From Sciurus carolinensis (taxonomy: Eukaryota; Chordata; Mammalia; Rodentia; Sciuridae): a DNA stretch of 64,000 nucleotides. The DNA lies in assembly GCF_902686445.1 (NCBI RefSeq), contig NC_062232.1:16226897-16290896 (forward strand), written 5' to 3'. A model generated the notes under the pieces. It saw only the letters and a list, made by a program, of their open reading frames with translations. It was not told where the DNA came from and did no database searches. This document shows, piece after piece, positions 1 through 12,074 of the stretch. The position numbers and the translations under genes were made by a program. Positions within the stretch are counted from its first letter, which is position 1. Every line of letters starts with the position of its first letter.

Positions 1-165
1 TTATATTCTTTTTATTGAGTTGTAAGTGTTCTTTATATATTCTGGATACAAGTTCCCTCTGAGATAAATGTTTTACAAATATTTTCTCCAAGTCTGTGAA
101 TTGTCTTCTCCCTTTCTTAATGATGGCCTTTGAAGCAAAAAGATTTTAATTTGATGAAGTCCTAA
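1..165 (-). mobile_element. L1 LINE fragment (antisense, truncated by window edge)
   Basis: The plus strand reads as the complement of a mammalian L1 ORF2/3' region: the segment running from a 'tctggatacaagttccc'-type stretch to 'ttaatttgatgaagtcc' is a familiar antisense L1 pattern. It is old and carries no open frame. The left boundary lies outside the window. Confidence 0.75.
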
Positions 166-600
166 CACCTTTTCTTATTCACCCATCCCAATTTCCTCTT
201 TAACTATTACTTTCATTTCACCTAAGTAATGGACCTTGACATCACCCAAAGTTACTGGAACTCTGTTTTCCTAAACCCCAGTGTTCTGCTCTCAGAGTCC
301 AATCCTTCATCCTTATAGATTTCCCTCTACCTTGTTTCTATTACATCTGCTTTGTAATCCCTCTAAGATCTCCAAACCTCCAATCCCATTTTCTATTTGT
401 CACACCTACTTCTTCCCAAACAGTTCAACTTCTACTCTTTCCTTATCCAGCCTAGACCTTACAGTATAAACTCTCTACTCCCAGAAATTCTATCCTTTTG
501 CCTTATTATATTCTTGCTGCACTTGTTCTGTAACCTCCAACCATCTATACATCCAACCATACTCCTTTACTACTATGCTACTTAGCAGTCTTGAAAGTCA
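166..600. other. No gene seen; pyrimidine-rich sequence
   Basis: Pyrimidine-rich on the plus strand, with only short chance frames of about 60 codons. It may be the 5' part of the L2 relic that follows, but I cannot show that by eye. Confidence 0.5.
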
Positions 601-1215
601 TGTAATTTATACATTGATGTCACTCAGGTTTCATGGCCTTTAACATCAGCTGAAATCTCAAACTTGCCTTTGGTTCTTTCATTTGACCCCCTTTACTTCC
701 CTCCTCCATTTCCTGGTCAACTCTACTATTCTCCCTTTCACTCATGTCATTTCGAACACACTCTTTCTTGAACAAGCCAAGATCCAATGTTTCCTTTGTG
801 CTTGGTGTTCCTCTGCCTTGAACGCCCTTCCATTGGATCATTGAATGACTGGAAACTTCTTGTCATTCAGATCACAATTCAAATGTCATCTCTCCAGACA
901 GTTCTTCCTAATCCACACTGTCTTCTCTTATGGTTCTTCTCCTAGTACTTTCACATTACTCTGATTTCTTATTTCCTTTATGTGTGCTATATGTCTGAAA
1001 AATTCTTTGTTTTTCTCAAACCTCTCTCTAGCTAGAGTTAGAAATTTACTCCTCTATGCTTTCATAACAACCCATGTACAGCTCTGCTAGTGGGCTGCTA
1101 TTGTTTGTATATTACAGATTTGCATTCCCCTTCCAGATTCCAAACTCTTTACAGATAACTACTGTATTTATTCATCTTCAGCTCCCTTGAGGTGCCCAGC
1201 ACAGAGCAAGCACTC
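600..1215 (+). mobile_element. L2 LINE relic
   Basis: Diverged L2 3' region. It contains the recognisable run of 'ctgccttgaacgcccttcc', 'caattcaaatgtcatctctcc' and 'cagttcttcctaa', followed by the terminal 'agctcccttgaggtgcccagcacagagcaagcactcaa'-type end, here cited only in pieces. No coding capacity. Confidence 0.65.
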
Positions 1216-1639
1216 AAGATGAAGAGAGGGTTAGGGATCAATTTCCTATGAAACATGGGATCTATACATCATGAATGAGAATGAACAATTGTTGAGAAAT
1301 AATAATGGGGAAACAATGTGACACAAGCTAAATTTGCTTGGCATTATTTATAACATCAAAAAATAGAGGGAAGTGTCTGAACAGAAGGAACTAGATATGT
1401 AAACTATGGTGTATCTGCTCATTTGTGTTTCATGTTGCTTTTAAGATAATGACATCCAACAAGAGATAATAATATAGAATGTGCTTATGTCATGATAATA
1501 AAAAACAAATAAGCTGTACATATGAAGAAGAATAGGAGAATATAAACTAGAATGTAATGCTAAGTTTCTTCATGCAGTAGATATACAGATGCTTTTTTCT
1601 TTTTTCTTTTTCTGAATTCTTCTACTTTCATCTGTGTAT

Positions 1640-1850
1640 ACATTGCTTTTTTTATGTACTGGGAATTTAACCCAGGTATCTTCAACCAATGAGCCACATC
1701 CCCAGCTCTTTTTCTTTTTAATTTTGAGACAGGACCTCACTAAATTGCTCAGGGCCTCACTAAGTTGCTGAAGCTAGCCTTGAACTTGCAATCCTCCTGT
1801 CTCAGCCTCCCAAGTCCCTGGGATTGCAGACACGTGCCACTGTACAACAG
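1640..1850 (-). mobile_element. Sciurid composite SINE (B1-like + ID-like), antisense
   Basis: Reading the minus strand there is a 7SL-derived left part (complement of 'cctcagcctcccaagt') and an ID-like right part (complement of 'gctggggatgtggctca'). The plus strand shows 'gagccacatccccagc' then 'ttgagacaggacctcac'. This arrangement recurs throughout the window and is typical of squirrel-family genomes. Confidence 0.85.
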
Positions 1851-4800
1851 TTCTATTGCTTTTATACTGAAATAAGTTCTAATATTTGTTTCTAAGATAA
1901 GAATATAGTCCATTCCTTCTTTACTTCATACAACTTCAAAAATTAATTTATTATTCAATATGCTGGAAAAACTTAAGAATGCAGAGTCAGAGTGACTTAT
2001 CCAGCATCCCTCGACAAATTAATGACAGAAAAAGAAATATTGTAGTCCTGAGGTGATATTTGAAAACAAAATAATTTCTTATAGGGTGTATAACCATCAA
2101 TATTGTACTTCAGATAGTTTTCTATAGACCCTTGATAAAAGGCTAACTGGCACTAGTACAAATAGCATTTAAAAAGGGAAGAGATTACAGGTGACATTTT
2201 ATTCAAATGTGAGATTTAACAAGGAAATATTAAGGTGGGTATAGTTCACTTTAAGAAAAGAAAGTATGTAAAAATTCATACATGTGGGCTGATTTTACAA
2301 AATGATTCACAGGAGAGTTCAAATTCTAAATTCCCCTAATCTATTTAAAATGTGACCCAATTGATAAAACTTAACAAAAATGCATTTACCAAGTGAAAGC
2401 CTGCCAAGACCTGCTTATGATTCAGATATCAGAACAAATACCTAATACAATAAATTCCAGTCTACCAAAGAATTGGGAAAGTATCTTACAAACACAAAAG
2501 GATCTTTAAAACTTGGATAATATGCCTTGTAGCATACATGTTTGTTGGATGAGAAGCCACAAGAAGCCATACATGTTGTTTGGATGAGAAGCCACCCCAA
2601 CTTTGTATTGACTTTCAAAATGAATGATTTCAAGGAAAACTAAACCTGTTAAACAAGGGAAGACAGAACATTTTTAAAAAATAGATAAAGGTTGAAGGAC
2701 GTGATGGTTTGGATTATGCAAAAAGTAAGAACTGATGTAAGGATTCCATCCTTACATCAAGTAGTAGTAGTGCAAATAGTTTATTTGGGAGATTTCAGGA
2801 AACATCATTGGAGCAGTGGGGAAGTGAGACAAGGAAGAGAATGGAAGGAAGCCACTTAAGGATGTGTTGTCAAACAAGTTAGCGTCCTGGGCAAGTGCAG
2901 CTTAATGGTGTTGGGAAATTCTAGGTGACAAGTTAGAGTTTCATATGAGAAGCAAGGGCACTGTTTGAGGGCTATTCTGGTGTCTACAGAAGGTCTCAAG
3001 GCAAAGAGTAGTAGTTGCTAACTGTTGGAGATTGGGTCAGTAAGTATGAAAATGGTACCTGCTGGAGGCTGTGAGTGGGGCACCAAAGCATCTGCTATAG
3101 ATGGCAAGAACAGGCCTGGGTATGAGGCTTTAGTTTGCATTAGTCTTTTTCTTCTTGGATAGTTTTGGTGAATTACATTTATGTTTGAAATTCCTTAAGG
3201 CTGACTTTCTACCTGCCATCTTCTTTTGAGTGTATGTTCATTGATCCTACCCTAATACAGGGGCTGTGCCCATGCTATCAACACAGGCTTCCTTGGTATA
3301 CTGCCTTCCTGGAGGTTGTACCTGGTTAACAGCAGGGTGGGAGCCTCAGTGTTAAAGGGACTTCTTTTGGTCTGACTTGTAATCTGTTCTTCATGGATGT
3401 GGTTCAGGACCGTTGAAAACAGGGACTGGACTCCTATTATAGCAGAAGGGCCTGGTATCTTCAATGCATTTCCACAAACAACCTGATCCAGTCTTATACT
3501 TGTCAAACATGTTCCCTGGGCAAAGAACAAAAGACAAATGCAGTTAGTCACTCTAGAATGGAAACTGGTGGTTTCTGTTCCCAGAGGACTTTGTCTCCTC
3601 CTGTTTTTTTTCTCCACCCCTCGTCTTCCCACATCCTCTCTTGAGATGAAGTATTCTTTCCTAAGCAATTTTCAAAGTCCAAAGAATGATTTCACAATTT
3701 GTTACATGCAGTTTATGGCATGACAACTCTTGGCAGAGGAAGCAATAGCAGAGCCAATGCCATCTTGCTCATTCTGTTCAGTTTTATAATAAAAGGTCAA
3801 ATTGCTGTCTCATGCAGAGCTGGAGAGGGCTGGGCTAACAGCTCTGCACACATCTGTGCCCTTCATAGCTCAAAGGGTGGGAGAGGTCACACCCTTCTAG
3901 GTGTCAGGAAGCTTTGAAACTGGCTGTTTTGGGATCTCTCCTCTCTATCAATCATCTGAAACTAAGCCTGTTCCTGCTTGTCCTTAATGAGGACTTTTAA
4001 AAGTGCCCCTTCCTCCAGGAGCATGTAGCCCCATGCTGGGATTCATAGCTTGGCAAGTGGGGCACAGGCTGGATTTTAGCTCCTCTGGGTTCCCTCTGCC
4101 AGGTGTCCATGTGCAAGACACAGCCCAATACTGCACATGGGAAATCTGTCTGGGACTGGAAGAAACTAGCCCCCAATCCTATCCCAGCCTGTTACTGGCC
4201 ACTCCACCCCAGGTCAGTGCTACAGTATACTCTGTATCTCTCTTCTCTATAAGTGTTTGGTTCAGGATCCTAAAGAATTATTCTTTCCACTTCAGACAAC
4301 ATCTAACTCTTGCTTAAACTCACTTCCTTCACAAGTTATCTGAAATCCCCTGCCTCTTCATTTCAGTTAGTTTACCTAGATCATTTGGCCAGCTGTAGCA
4401 GCATCCCCACTGCAAGCTACACTGCTCCACCCCCTGAAAGTGGCATCACTTGTTGCAAGATGTCTGAGAAGGTAAATTTCCTTTAAGCTAAACAAATAAA
4501 AAGCTTAAAGGCAGAGAATGGTCAGATTCACACAGAGGTAGAGAGGGTTGGGAAGCTGTATAAGAAACCCAGGTACACTCTGGAACAAAAATAACTAAGA
4601 CTCCAGTTCTGTGATTCAGTTCAGTGATTCAGATGACTCCAAAGGAGGGCCATAGGCCAGGGGGAAAGGCATAAGGAAAATGGGGTTGGCCCCCTGCACT
4701 GGATCACACTGTTGAAGGAAAGTCAGTAGGACATAAGTCTAAAATACAGCAGACACCAGACATGTGCCAACTAGGTTCTCCTGACAGCAAGCCACCATCC

Positions 4801-5255
4801 TCAGGAAAGAGTTGTATGGGCAAATCAGGAAGGTACCCTCTCTGTAGCTGGTTCAAGTATCATTGCCTCGGACATAATCTGGGGATCAGGAAGCGACCAC
4901 TGGAACCACTGACTTCACAGTCACCCCAGGCCTATTGTAACCTACACCTGCAAAACAGAAATAACTTACCATTCCTCTTTCCCCATTTAAATAAGTAAAT
5001 TCCGAATTTCTCAAATGACTGCATCTGATTGGTGGAGCTTAAATTACACAGCTACGACTGGGAAATGTAGTTTTTCTGTTCCTCTAGCCTTCTATACATA
5101 ATGGCACACTGAAAATAAATTGAAATATGTGCAGAATAATCATTTCTATCATGGTTCTCTGTTTTGGAAAACTTTAGTGATTCTCCATCTAGATAGACTT
5201 GTTGAAGGGAAGCAGGGCCTGGGCCCAGGAACACAGCAGACATCAGCAATGATTT
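1851..5255. other. No gene or clear repeat recognised
   Basis: Mostly AT-rich unique-looking sequence. A local tandem duplication with a period of about 35 bp lies at 2533-2596 ('gttggatgagaagccac' / 'tttggatgagaagccac'). The longest open frame (3252-3668, minus, 138 codons) shows no motif or exon signal and looks like chance. Confidence 0.5.
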
Positions 5256-5261
5256 TTGCTA

Positions 5262-5690
5262 TAGTTTGCCCCTCAAATATTCTCCTGCTGGAAACTTTGT
5301 CTCTAATGTGGTGGTGTAGAGATAGTGGAAGCTTTAAGAGGTGAGGCCTGCTGAAGGTAGTTAGATCCTTGAGAATACTACCCTTGGAAAGGATTAATGC
5401 TGCTATCATTCAGTGAGTGAGTTTTTGGGAAAACAGATAGTTATAAAAGACCAGCCTGGCCACTGAATCCCTCTCAGGCTTCCTATCTCACTGTGTGATC
5501 TCTCCCTCTCACATTCTCTCCCACCATGATGCCATCCACCATATTGCGAAACAGTCAGGAGCTCCATAACTAGAGCTGAGCAGAGGCTCTCACATCTTCA
5601 AAACTGTGAGCAAAACAAATCTCTTTATTTTTTATAAAATACCCAACCTCAGGTATATTGATATAGCAACAGAAAAAAGACTAATAAATT
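5262..5690 (+). mobile_element. MaLR solo LTR, MLT1A-like
   Basis: The 5' part resembles the MaLR start 'tatagtttg...cccctcaaat', there is a central 'gtgagtgagtttttggg' block, and the 3' end has 'aactgtgagc', a degenerate poly(A) signal region, 'acctcaggtat' and 'gcaacagaaaaaagacta'. These match the MLT1A consensus order. No internal retroviral sequence is attached, so it is a solo LTR. Confidence 0.75.
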
Positions 5691-6079
5691 TACAAAAATG
5701 TGGTTTCTAGACATTGTAAGATGTTCTTGAACCTCCTTACTGAGGGCCACTTTTGATAGACTGAAAAAAATTGTGGTTTCCATATATGCTTTAAATATGT
5801 TTTCAATTTTTCAAACAAGGAAGCATTGTGAGTCAAAAAATGCAAAATCACTTAAAAACTTCTCTTCCACACACCTAACCTACAGACTCCTCTCCTCTAC
5901 CTAGAAAGGGAATACGGTCTCCCTCCTCTCATGTTAATTCTTATTCATCAGCTAAAATTCATGCCAGGCAACTACTTCCCCTGCACTTGGGGATGAGTCT
6001 GTTTTATAAACTCAGGTTGGAATAGAAAATTCTCATCTGTACCCATGTAATATTCCGGGAAGTTATACTAATGATAATA

Positions 6080-6295
6080 TTGTAACAAAATAAAATCCAG
6101 TGTTTATTGTCTTACTTGTGCCAGGTTCCATGAGTATGTATTGTATTAACCCATTTTACAAATGAGGCCAGATTACATTACCTGCCCAAAGTTACTTACT
6201 AGTCAGTGGCAGCAACGACTCAATCCCAGGCACACTCTGACTTCAAAGACCACGCTGTTAGCCACACTCTTATTTCCTGTCACCCTATTATTGCA
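6080..6295 (-). mobile_element. MIR SINE relic
   Basis: The plus strand shows the complement of the MIR core and tail: 'acccattttacaaatgagg', 'cctgcccaaagttactt', 'agtcagtggcag' and 'actcaatcccaggcacactctgac'. A short CATC-type simple repeat follows at about 6308-6332. Confidence 0.7.
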
Positions 6296-6299
6296 GTGC

Positions 6300-7525
6300 T
6301 CACCATTCTATCTATCTATCCATCCATCCATCTCCATTTTTATCTTAATCTGTACATCTGTCTCCTCCACAAATACCAGTGTCTTTCTATGATGCTAAAA
6401 AGTTTTCCTCCCTATCAAATACACTGAGAATTCTGGGACCAGGACTCACATTGCTTGATCCTTCCTTCTCTCAATTCTCAGCTGTGTGTTAACACAGGGA
6501 CTATTTTCTCTTTCAGCAAAGAATACCCGACTAAATTACAGAGCAGGCTACGAAATTACTACCCTCTGCTCCCTTCTTTGCCTGTTTTCTCTAAAATAGG
6601 TTCTTTCTGTTGGTTATATAAATATAAGACAGAACCCACCACTGCTTTGAAATCACGTGGTAAAATGTATCATCGACTCCAAGCTCTATTGGAGCAGACC
6701 TCCTAGCCAGTATCTACCAACACTCCTAAGGAAAAGATAGGGTTCCTGGGAACTCCAGCCCATGCATCAGCTTTCTCATGTGAATGTTTTGAAGAGTATC
6801 ACTGGGAAGAGCCTTACATTTTCCAGGGAGTCAGGAGGTATTGTCTTACCTGTGCCTCTGCCTTCATTGTTTGTTGTCCTTTCTCTTCCTTTTTGGTTTT
6901 AAGTGTCTGATTTCTGTTCAACCCATTTATTTGGCCTCAAAAAACAGGCATTCTCTTCTCCTTCTTGAAGGTAACTTATAAGAGAAATTTTAAATCATCT
7001 TTTAATTCTGCTGTCTGGTCCCCTGTTTGGGAGACCATCCCCCATCCCCATCCACAGAGTACTCTCTAGCAAAGTCTCGTATCCTCTGCAGGAACAGCCA
7101 GGGAACAATTCAGATGGGTCATACATGATGACTTTGCAAACCTCTCATGTAATTTACACATCTGAAACCATCATTTCTTCCTTAATAAGCACACTATTTT
7201 GTCAAGGCATAGAGTCTACAAGAGAGGTAGAAAAGCACACCAAATATCATTAAGGAGTAGTTTTTACAACTCATCATTGTTTGAAATCATCTTAATTCCC
7301 ACTCAGTCTAAATGACCCACTCTATCCACAACCATCTTAGAGATTCTCACCTTAATCTATGAAAAGACTGGGATATTGACACAACAGTGTTACAAAGGCC
7401 CTCTAAGGAGAAGTCAAGAAAAAGTTGGCACGAGTTATACAAATATTATGGAGTCATGAGACATGGCATTTAATCCTCAGTTAATGTTGACACTGAGTAG
7501 CACACCCACAAAAACCAAGGAAACT
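6300..7525. other. No gene or clear repeat recognised
   Basis: Unique-looking sequence with only short chance frames; the longest is about 83 codons. No splice-flanked frame or ancient repeat is obvious. Confidence 0.45.
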
Positions 7526-7527
7526 CT

Positions 7528-7700
7528 GAATTGAAAACAGTGGTTCTCAACCTTGACTGCACGTTTGGAATCACTGGGGTATTTAAGAAATCTCATGTCT
7601 TATTGCCGTACCTCAGGCCAATTCAAACAGAATCTCTGGAGGTGGGTCCCAGACATCATTACAGTTTTCTGTTCTCCAAGAATTTCAACTTGTCACCAAC
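7528..7700 (+). mobile_element. hAT-type non-autonomous DNA transposon relic
   Basis: Begins 'cagtggttctcaacctt', the classic terminus of MER1-type hAT-Charlie elements, followed by 'gactgcacgtttggaatcac' and 'cagaatctctggaggtgg', a familiar internal order. The far end is diverged. No transposase frame. Confidence 0.6.
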
Positions 7701-8509
7701 TTGGGATCCAAGAGTTTAGGACACCTGGCCCTTGTTCCCAACTGCTTAGGCAGACCCTCCTTACCAGCTTCCACCAGGTGTGTGTGGCCAGGGAGAGGGT
7801 ACCACATACCTGGTCAGGCCCCTCACCAAGGCCAGCCTTCCTCTGCCACCAACTCAGTTACTGAAGCTACTAGGCAAATGGTAAGTTGACACCCAAGTGA
7901 GGGTTAAGGTTACCAGATATCAGAGCACTGTAAGTGGGAGAGTTAGACACAGAGAACAGAGAGCCAGCAATACAATTAAGTGGCACCTGTGAGGTCTTTA
8001 TTGACTGCTTCAAAACGAAGTGTTGGATTTGCCAATTTGAAATGTTGCCAGCTGATATTCATTTGAAAAAGAAAAAAAGACCTGGCAAGCAGGGGGCACA
8101 AAGGGGCCTCTGAAGTGTCAATCATGTTGTTTCTGGAGTTGAATGTTTATGAAAATGTGTCCGCTTACCATATGTGCACTCTGACATACGTACATTGTGC
8201 TTTGGTAAAAAGTTTGAAACAAGAGACCCTACATTGATCACTGAAAAATGACCCCAGATGCTGTCAAAATTTTTTTAAAAGCAATTCACTGGCCTCTTTA
8301 TAGCAGTGAGTTTATTAATAGCCCTATGTTAGATCATCTAAATAAAAAAACTTGGTAAATAAATTAAGGTTCAGCCATGCAATGGAATATTAGGTAGCTA
8401 TTAAAATTTGTATGTTGTTAAGGATCATGACATGACACAGAAAAGTGCTTACAATCTATTTTAAAGTTTAAAAAGTGTGTTGCATGTTACATATTCCTAA
8501 GCTTTTTCC
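7701..8509. other. No gene; non-repetitive-looking interval with a CTCF-like motif
   Basis: No coding signal. A CTCF-like core sits at 8086-8099 and is listed separately. The rest is AT-rich sequence I cannot assign. Confidence 0.45.
8086..8099 (+). promoter_or_regulatory. Candidate CTCF-binding motif
   Basis: The sequence 'caagcagggggcac' matches the published CTCF core CCASYAGRKGGCRS at 13 of 14 positions by hand count, and the preceding 'tgg' also fits the extended motif. It lies outside any repeat I recognise. Sequence alone cannot show binding. Confidence 0.4.
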
Positions 8510-8805
8510 TTGCACACTTTTTCTGAGGTAGGGTTTCACTATATCATCCAGGATGGTCCTGAACTCATGGGTTCAAGTGATCCTCTCACCCTCAGGTCGC
8601 CCAAGTAGCTGGGGCACACTGATATTTTGTTTGGTTTGGTTTAAAACCAGGAACTGAACACAGGGTTGCTAACCACTGAGCATATCCCCAGCCCTTTTAT
8701 TTTTATTTTGAGATAGGGTCTCTCTAGGTTGCTCAGGGCCTCACTAAGTTGCTTAGGCTGTCCTCAAACTTGTGATCTTGCTTAGCCTCCTGAGTTGCTG
8801 AACTG
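8510..8805 (-). mobile_element. Two antisense SINEs: B1-like then composite B1/ID
   Basis: 8510-8625 is a diverged 7SL-type SINE in reverse ('tgaggtagggtttcac', 'cccaagtagctgggg'). 8626-8805 is a second reverse copy with the ID-like half ('actgagcatatccccagccc') followed by the B1-like half ('gcctcactaagttgc'). They lie head to tail. Confidence 0.75.
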
Positions 8806-8919
8806 TTTTAAAATAAAATAATCATATTAGCATATTTGAGATAGAAAGTCAAACAGAAAGAGAGTGTGGAGATGAAACCTCAGCTATTTACCAAAAATAA
8901 TTGTTCACCCTTGGACAGA

Positions 8920-10025
8920 GGCTGAACTTTGTAAAAACAGCTTTATTGAGATATAATTCACATACCATACAATTCACCTACTTTAAGGGTAAAATTCTAT
9001 GTTTTTCAGTAGATTCACAGAGTTTGTGCAACTATCACCAAAATCCAACTTTAGAATATTATTACTCCAAAGAGAAACCCCATGCTCATTAGCATCACTC
9101 CCCATTCCCTAACCCTACTATCTACTGTCTGACTTTGTGTGTTTTATACAGTAGCCTCTTCAGGAGATTTCCTATAAATGGAATCATACAGTTATGTTTT
9201 GTGTGTGTCTGGAGTCTTTTCAAGGTCATTCACATTGTAGCATGTATCATTTTTAGTACTAAATAATATCCCATTGTATCAATATAGCACAGTTTCCTTG
9301 TCCATTCATCAGTTGATAGACATTTGGGTTGTTTCCACTTTTGGGCTATTATGAATAATGTTGGTATAAACCTTCATGTACAAATTTTTGTGTGGATGTA
9401 TGTTTTCACTTCTCCTAGGTCTATACCTAGGAGTGAAATCATGGGATCATACAGTAACTATGTTTAGCCTTTTGAGGAACAGCCAGATTGATTTTCAAAG
9501 CAGATATACCGTTTAACATCTGGCCCACTGCAGTGTATAAGGGCTCCAATCTCTCCACATCCTCATTAATATTTGTTACTGTCTTTTTATTGCAGACATT
9601 CTAGTAGGTTCTGAGTGATGTGTCATTGAAGATTCATTTAGAATAATGCTTTTCTTTCTTCTTTTTTATACATGCTTATTTTATTGTCTGTATTTAAATT
9701 CTACATGTTTTTGATATACATATATATAATAAAGGTTATTAGTATAGTCAACCAATTCACATATCCATCACATAGTTATATTTACTTGTGTGTGTTAAGA
9801 GCACCTAAAATCTACTCTCTCAGCAAATTTCCAGTACACAATACAACATTATTAGCTGTAGTCCTCAAGTCCTCATGCTGTTTGATTTGCATTTCCCTGA
9901 TTACCATGATGTTGAGCATCTTTCATGTGCTTATTGGCTATTTCTGTATCTTTGAATTACATGATTTGTAAATAGTTTTTTCCCAACCATGATTATATTT
10001 GACATTTTTGATGGTGTTCCTTGAA
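8920..10025 (-). mobile_element. Old L1 LINE 3' region, antisense
   Basis: Antisense L1 hallmarks include 'agctttattgagatataattcac', cited in part, 'ttcatcagttgatagacatttggg', 'gttgtttccacttttgggctat', 'tctccacatcctcattaatatttg' and 'catgatgttgagcatcttt'. It continues after a block of later insertions at about 10740-10830 ('gatgaaacccagcttaattc', 'gcttttggtgtcacatctaagg'). Confidence 0.8.
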
Positions 10026-10034
10026 GCGTTCAAA

Positions 10035-10140
10035 AAAATTATTTACTTAATTTCCAGTGCTGGAGCTACATCCCCAGCCCTTTCTACTTTGTTGTGCATG
10101 CTAGGCAAGCATTATACTATTGAACTATGCCCCAGCCCCA
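10035..10140 (-). mobile_element. ID SINE, antisense
   Basis: The plus strand gives the complement of an ID element: 'agtgctggagctacatccccagccc' in pieces, 'catgctaggcaagcattatac' and 'tgaactatgccccagcccc'. It is inserted inside the antisense L1. A second degraded ID-like stretch may follow at 10165-10203. Confidence 0.65.
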
Positions 10141-10204
10141 AAGTTTAAAAAAATTGTTACTAGGGGTCCCCGGGGTGCCTTACCACTAAGCTACCTACCA
10201 AGTC

Positions 10205-10602
10205 TGTTATGGTTTAGATGTGGTGTCCCCCAAAAACTCACATGTGAGACAATGCAAGATGTTTTGGAGGAGAACTGATTGGGTTATGGTCTTATCCCAA
10301 TCAGCAAATTAATCCCATGACAGGGGCTAACTGACTGGTAAACTGAAATAGTAGGGTATAACTGGAGGAAGTGATTCATTGGGGGTGTGGCTATGGGGTA
10401 TAGGTGTCTGGCAAGTGGAATCTCTCTCTGCTTTCTGATTATGATGTGAGCTGCTTCTCTCTGCCACACACACCATCATGATGTTCGGCCTCACCAAGGA
10501 ATGGAGCCCACTGAAACTGTGAGCCCCTAAATAAAACGTTTCTCCTCTTCATTGTGCTGGTTGGGTCCTTTAGTCACAGCAGTGAAAAGGTTGACTAAAA
10601 CA
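10205..10602 (+). mobile_element. MaLR solo LTR, MST-like
   Basis: Starts TGTTATGGTTTAGATGTGG and ends 'gttgactaaaaca', with 'cacatgtgagacaatgcaag', 'gtgagctgcttctctctgcc' and 'gaaactgtgagcccc' in the usual MaLR order. A poly(A) signal 'aataaa' lies near 10530. It is flanked by near-matching 5-bp sites aagtc (10200-10204) and aagcc (10603-10607), as expected for a solo LTR of this class. Confidence 0.8.
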
Positions 10603-10735
10603 AAGCCTTTTTATTTTTATTTTGAGACACGGTCTTTGCTAAGTTGCCCAGTCTGGTCTTGAACTTGCAATCCTCATGCCTCTGCCTCCCAAACCACTGG
10701 ATTACAAGAATGCACCGTTGTACCTGGAAAAAATT
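10603..10735 (-). mobile_element. B1-like SINE, antisense
   Basis: Reverse 7SL-type SINE: 'ttttgagacacggtc', 'gctaagttgcccagtctgg', 'cttgaacttgcaatcctc' and 'gcctcccaaaccactggatt'. It abuts the MaLR LTR and also interrupts the antisense L1. Confidence 0.75.
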
Positions 10736-10739
10736 TTAA

Positions 10740-10835
10740 TTTTGATGAAACCCAGCTTAATTCTCCTTGTATTGCTTATGCTTTTGGTGTCACATCTAAG
10801 GAGTTTTACAGAACTACATCTTTAAACTCTGTACT
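10740..10835 (-). mobile_element. Continuation of the antisense L1 (8920-10025)
   Basis: 'ttttgatgaaacccagctta' and 'tgcttttggtgtcacatcta' are the next part of the same antisense L1 region. They place the ID, LTR and B1 insertions of 10030-10738 inside one older L1. Confidence 0.65.
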
Positions 10836-10929
10836 CTTGAAACAACCACAAAGCCTGGCATATAGCAGACACATAGTATTGAGAAATGAGATGACACATC
10901 TTTATCTGAACTTGAGAATTAATTGGGCA

Positions 10930-11255
10930 CTATATTAGTTCTCTATTGCCATGTAACAAATAGTCTCAGTTTAGTGACCTAAACTGCAAACATTTATTTT
11001 GCTAATGATTTGGTGGGAAGTTTGGGCAGATCATCTGGTCTGGGCTGGCTCATGCATCTGTGTTCAATTTGCAGGTTAGTAGGTGGTTGGATGATCTACA
11101 ATGACCTCATTCCCACATCTGGTGATATTGGATGGAATACCTTAGGTTTTTCCATGGAGCCTTTTACCCTCTGGTAGGCTATCTCAGTCTTGTTCACCTG
11201 GTGGTCTTCAAGTTCCACATCCAAGTTCCAATACTCAAGCACTTTTTAAGTCTCT
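10930..11255 (-). mobile_element. Possible LTR-type relic, antisense
   Basis: Contains 'ctctattgccatgtaacaaa' and 'gacctaaactgcaaacattt', followed by 'tctgggctggctcatgcat'. This order is common in reverse-oriented mammalian LTR relics. I cannot name the family with confidence. Confidence 0.4.
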
Positions 11256-11506
11256 GCTTGGATCACATTTATTCATGTCCCGTTGACCAAAGCAATTCAC
11301 ATAGCTGATCCCAAACTTAAGGAATAAAGTAGACTCCAGCTCTTAGGAGAAGGGAAGAACTTATAACCATTTTTGAAATCTAACAGAAACATCTTCTATG
11401 GTGTCCAGCACTGTGAGGCTTTTATGGAAGATGTAAAAGGAGACCCTCTCCTACTTTCAAGCAGTCTATGACATTACTGTGGACATCCATTCATCCAACA
11501 AATATT

Positions 11507-11850
11507 TATTGAATATTGTCTCAGTCCACTTTGTGTTGCTATAACAGAATACCACAGATGAGGTAATTTATTATGAACAGAAATTTATTTCTCACAGTTC
11601 TGGAGGCTCATAAGTTCAAGATTGAGGGGCTGACATCTGGTGAGGGACTTCTTGTTGTGTCACCCTTTACAGAAGGCAAGAAGGTGGGAGGGAGAAAAGG
11701 AGGCCAAACTTGTCCTTTCACAAGGAATTCACTCTCATGATAACAGCATTAATCCATTCAAGAGGGCAGAAACCTTATGACTAATTACCTCTTAAAGTCC
11801 CACCTTTCAATATTGTTTATAGTAGCAATTAATTTCAACATGAGTTTGGG
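11507..11850 (-). mobile_element. MaLR solo LTR, MLT1A-like, antisense
   Basis: The plus strand shows the complement of an MLT1A-type LTR: 'gtgttgctataacagaatacc', cited in part, 'aatttatttctcacagttctgg', 'catctggtgagggacttcttg', 'tccattcaagagggcagaaacc' and 'tacctcttaaagtcccacctt', ending near 'caacatgagtttgggag'. Confidence 0.75.
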
Positions 11851-11859
11851 AGAGGACGA

Positions 11860-11975
11860 AAAAAATCAATGAGCGAATATCTACTATGTGTCAGGCACAG
11901 TTCTGGATGCTTATATAATTCAGTTAGCAGAACAAAGATTCTAACCCCTGTGGAATTTACATTCTAATGAAAATT
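11860..11975 (-). mobile_element. L2/MIR-family relic, antisense
   Basis: 'tctactatgtgtcaggcac', 'agttctggatgct', 'cagaacaaagattctaacccc' and 'tggaatttacattctaatg' form the common reverse L2-type block. Heavily diverged. Confidence 0.5.
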
Positions 11976-12074
11976 ACAAAACGAAAAATTGAGAATAGAC
12001 CTCCCAACAAGTTGTTCTGGTAGTAATAAAAAATTTCTTTCATCTTACCTACTTACAGTCAAGATTCAACCCAG

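Noticed and set aside
3252..3668. A 138-codon minus-strand frame.
   Set aside because: Composition is unlike a conserved protein, no exon signals are seen, and a competing frame lies on the other strand.
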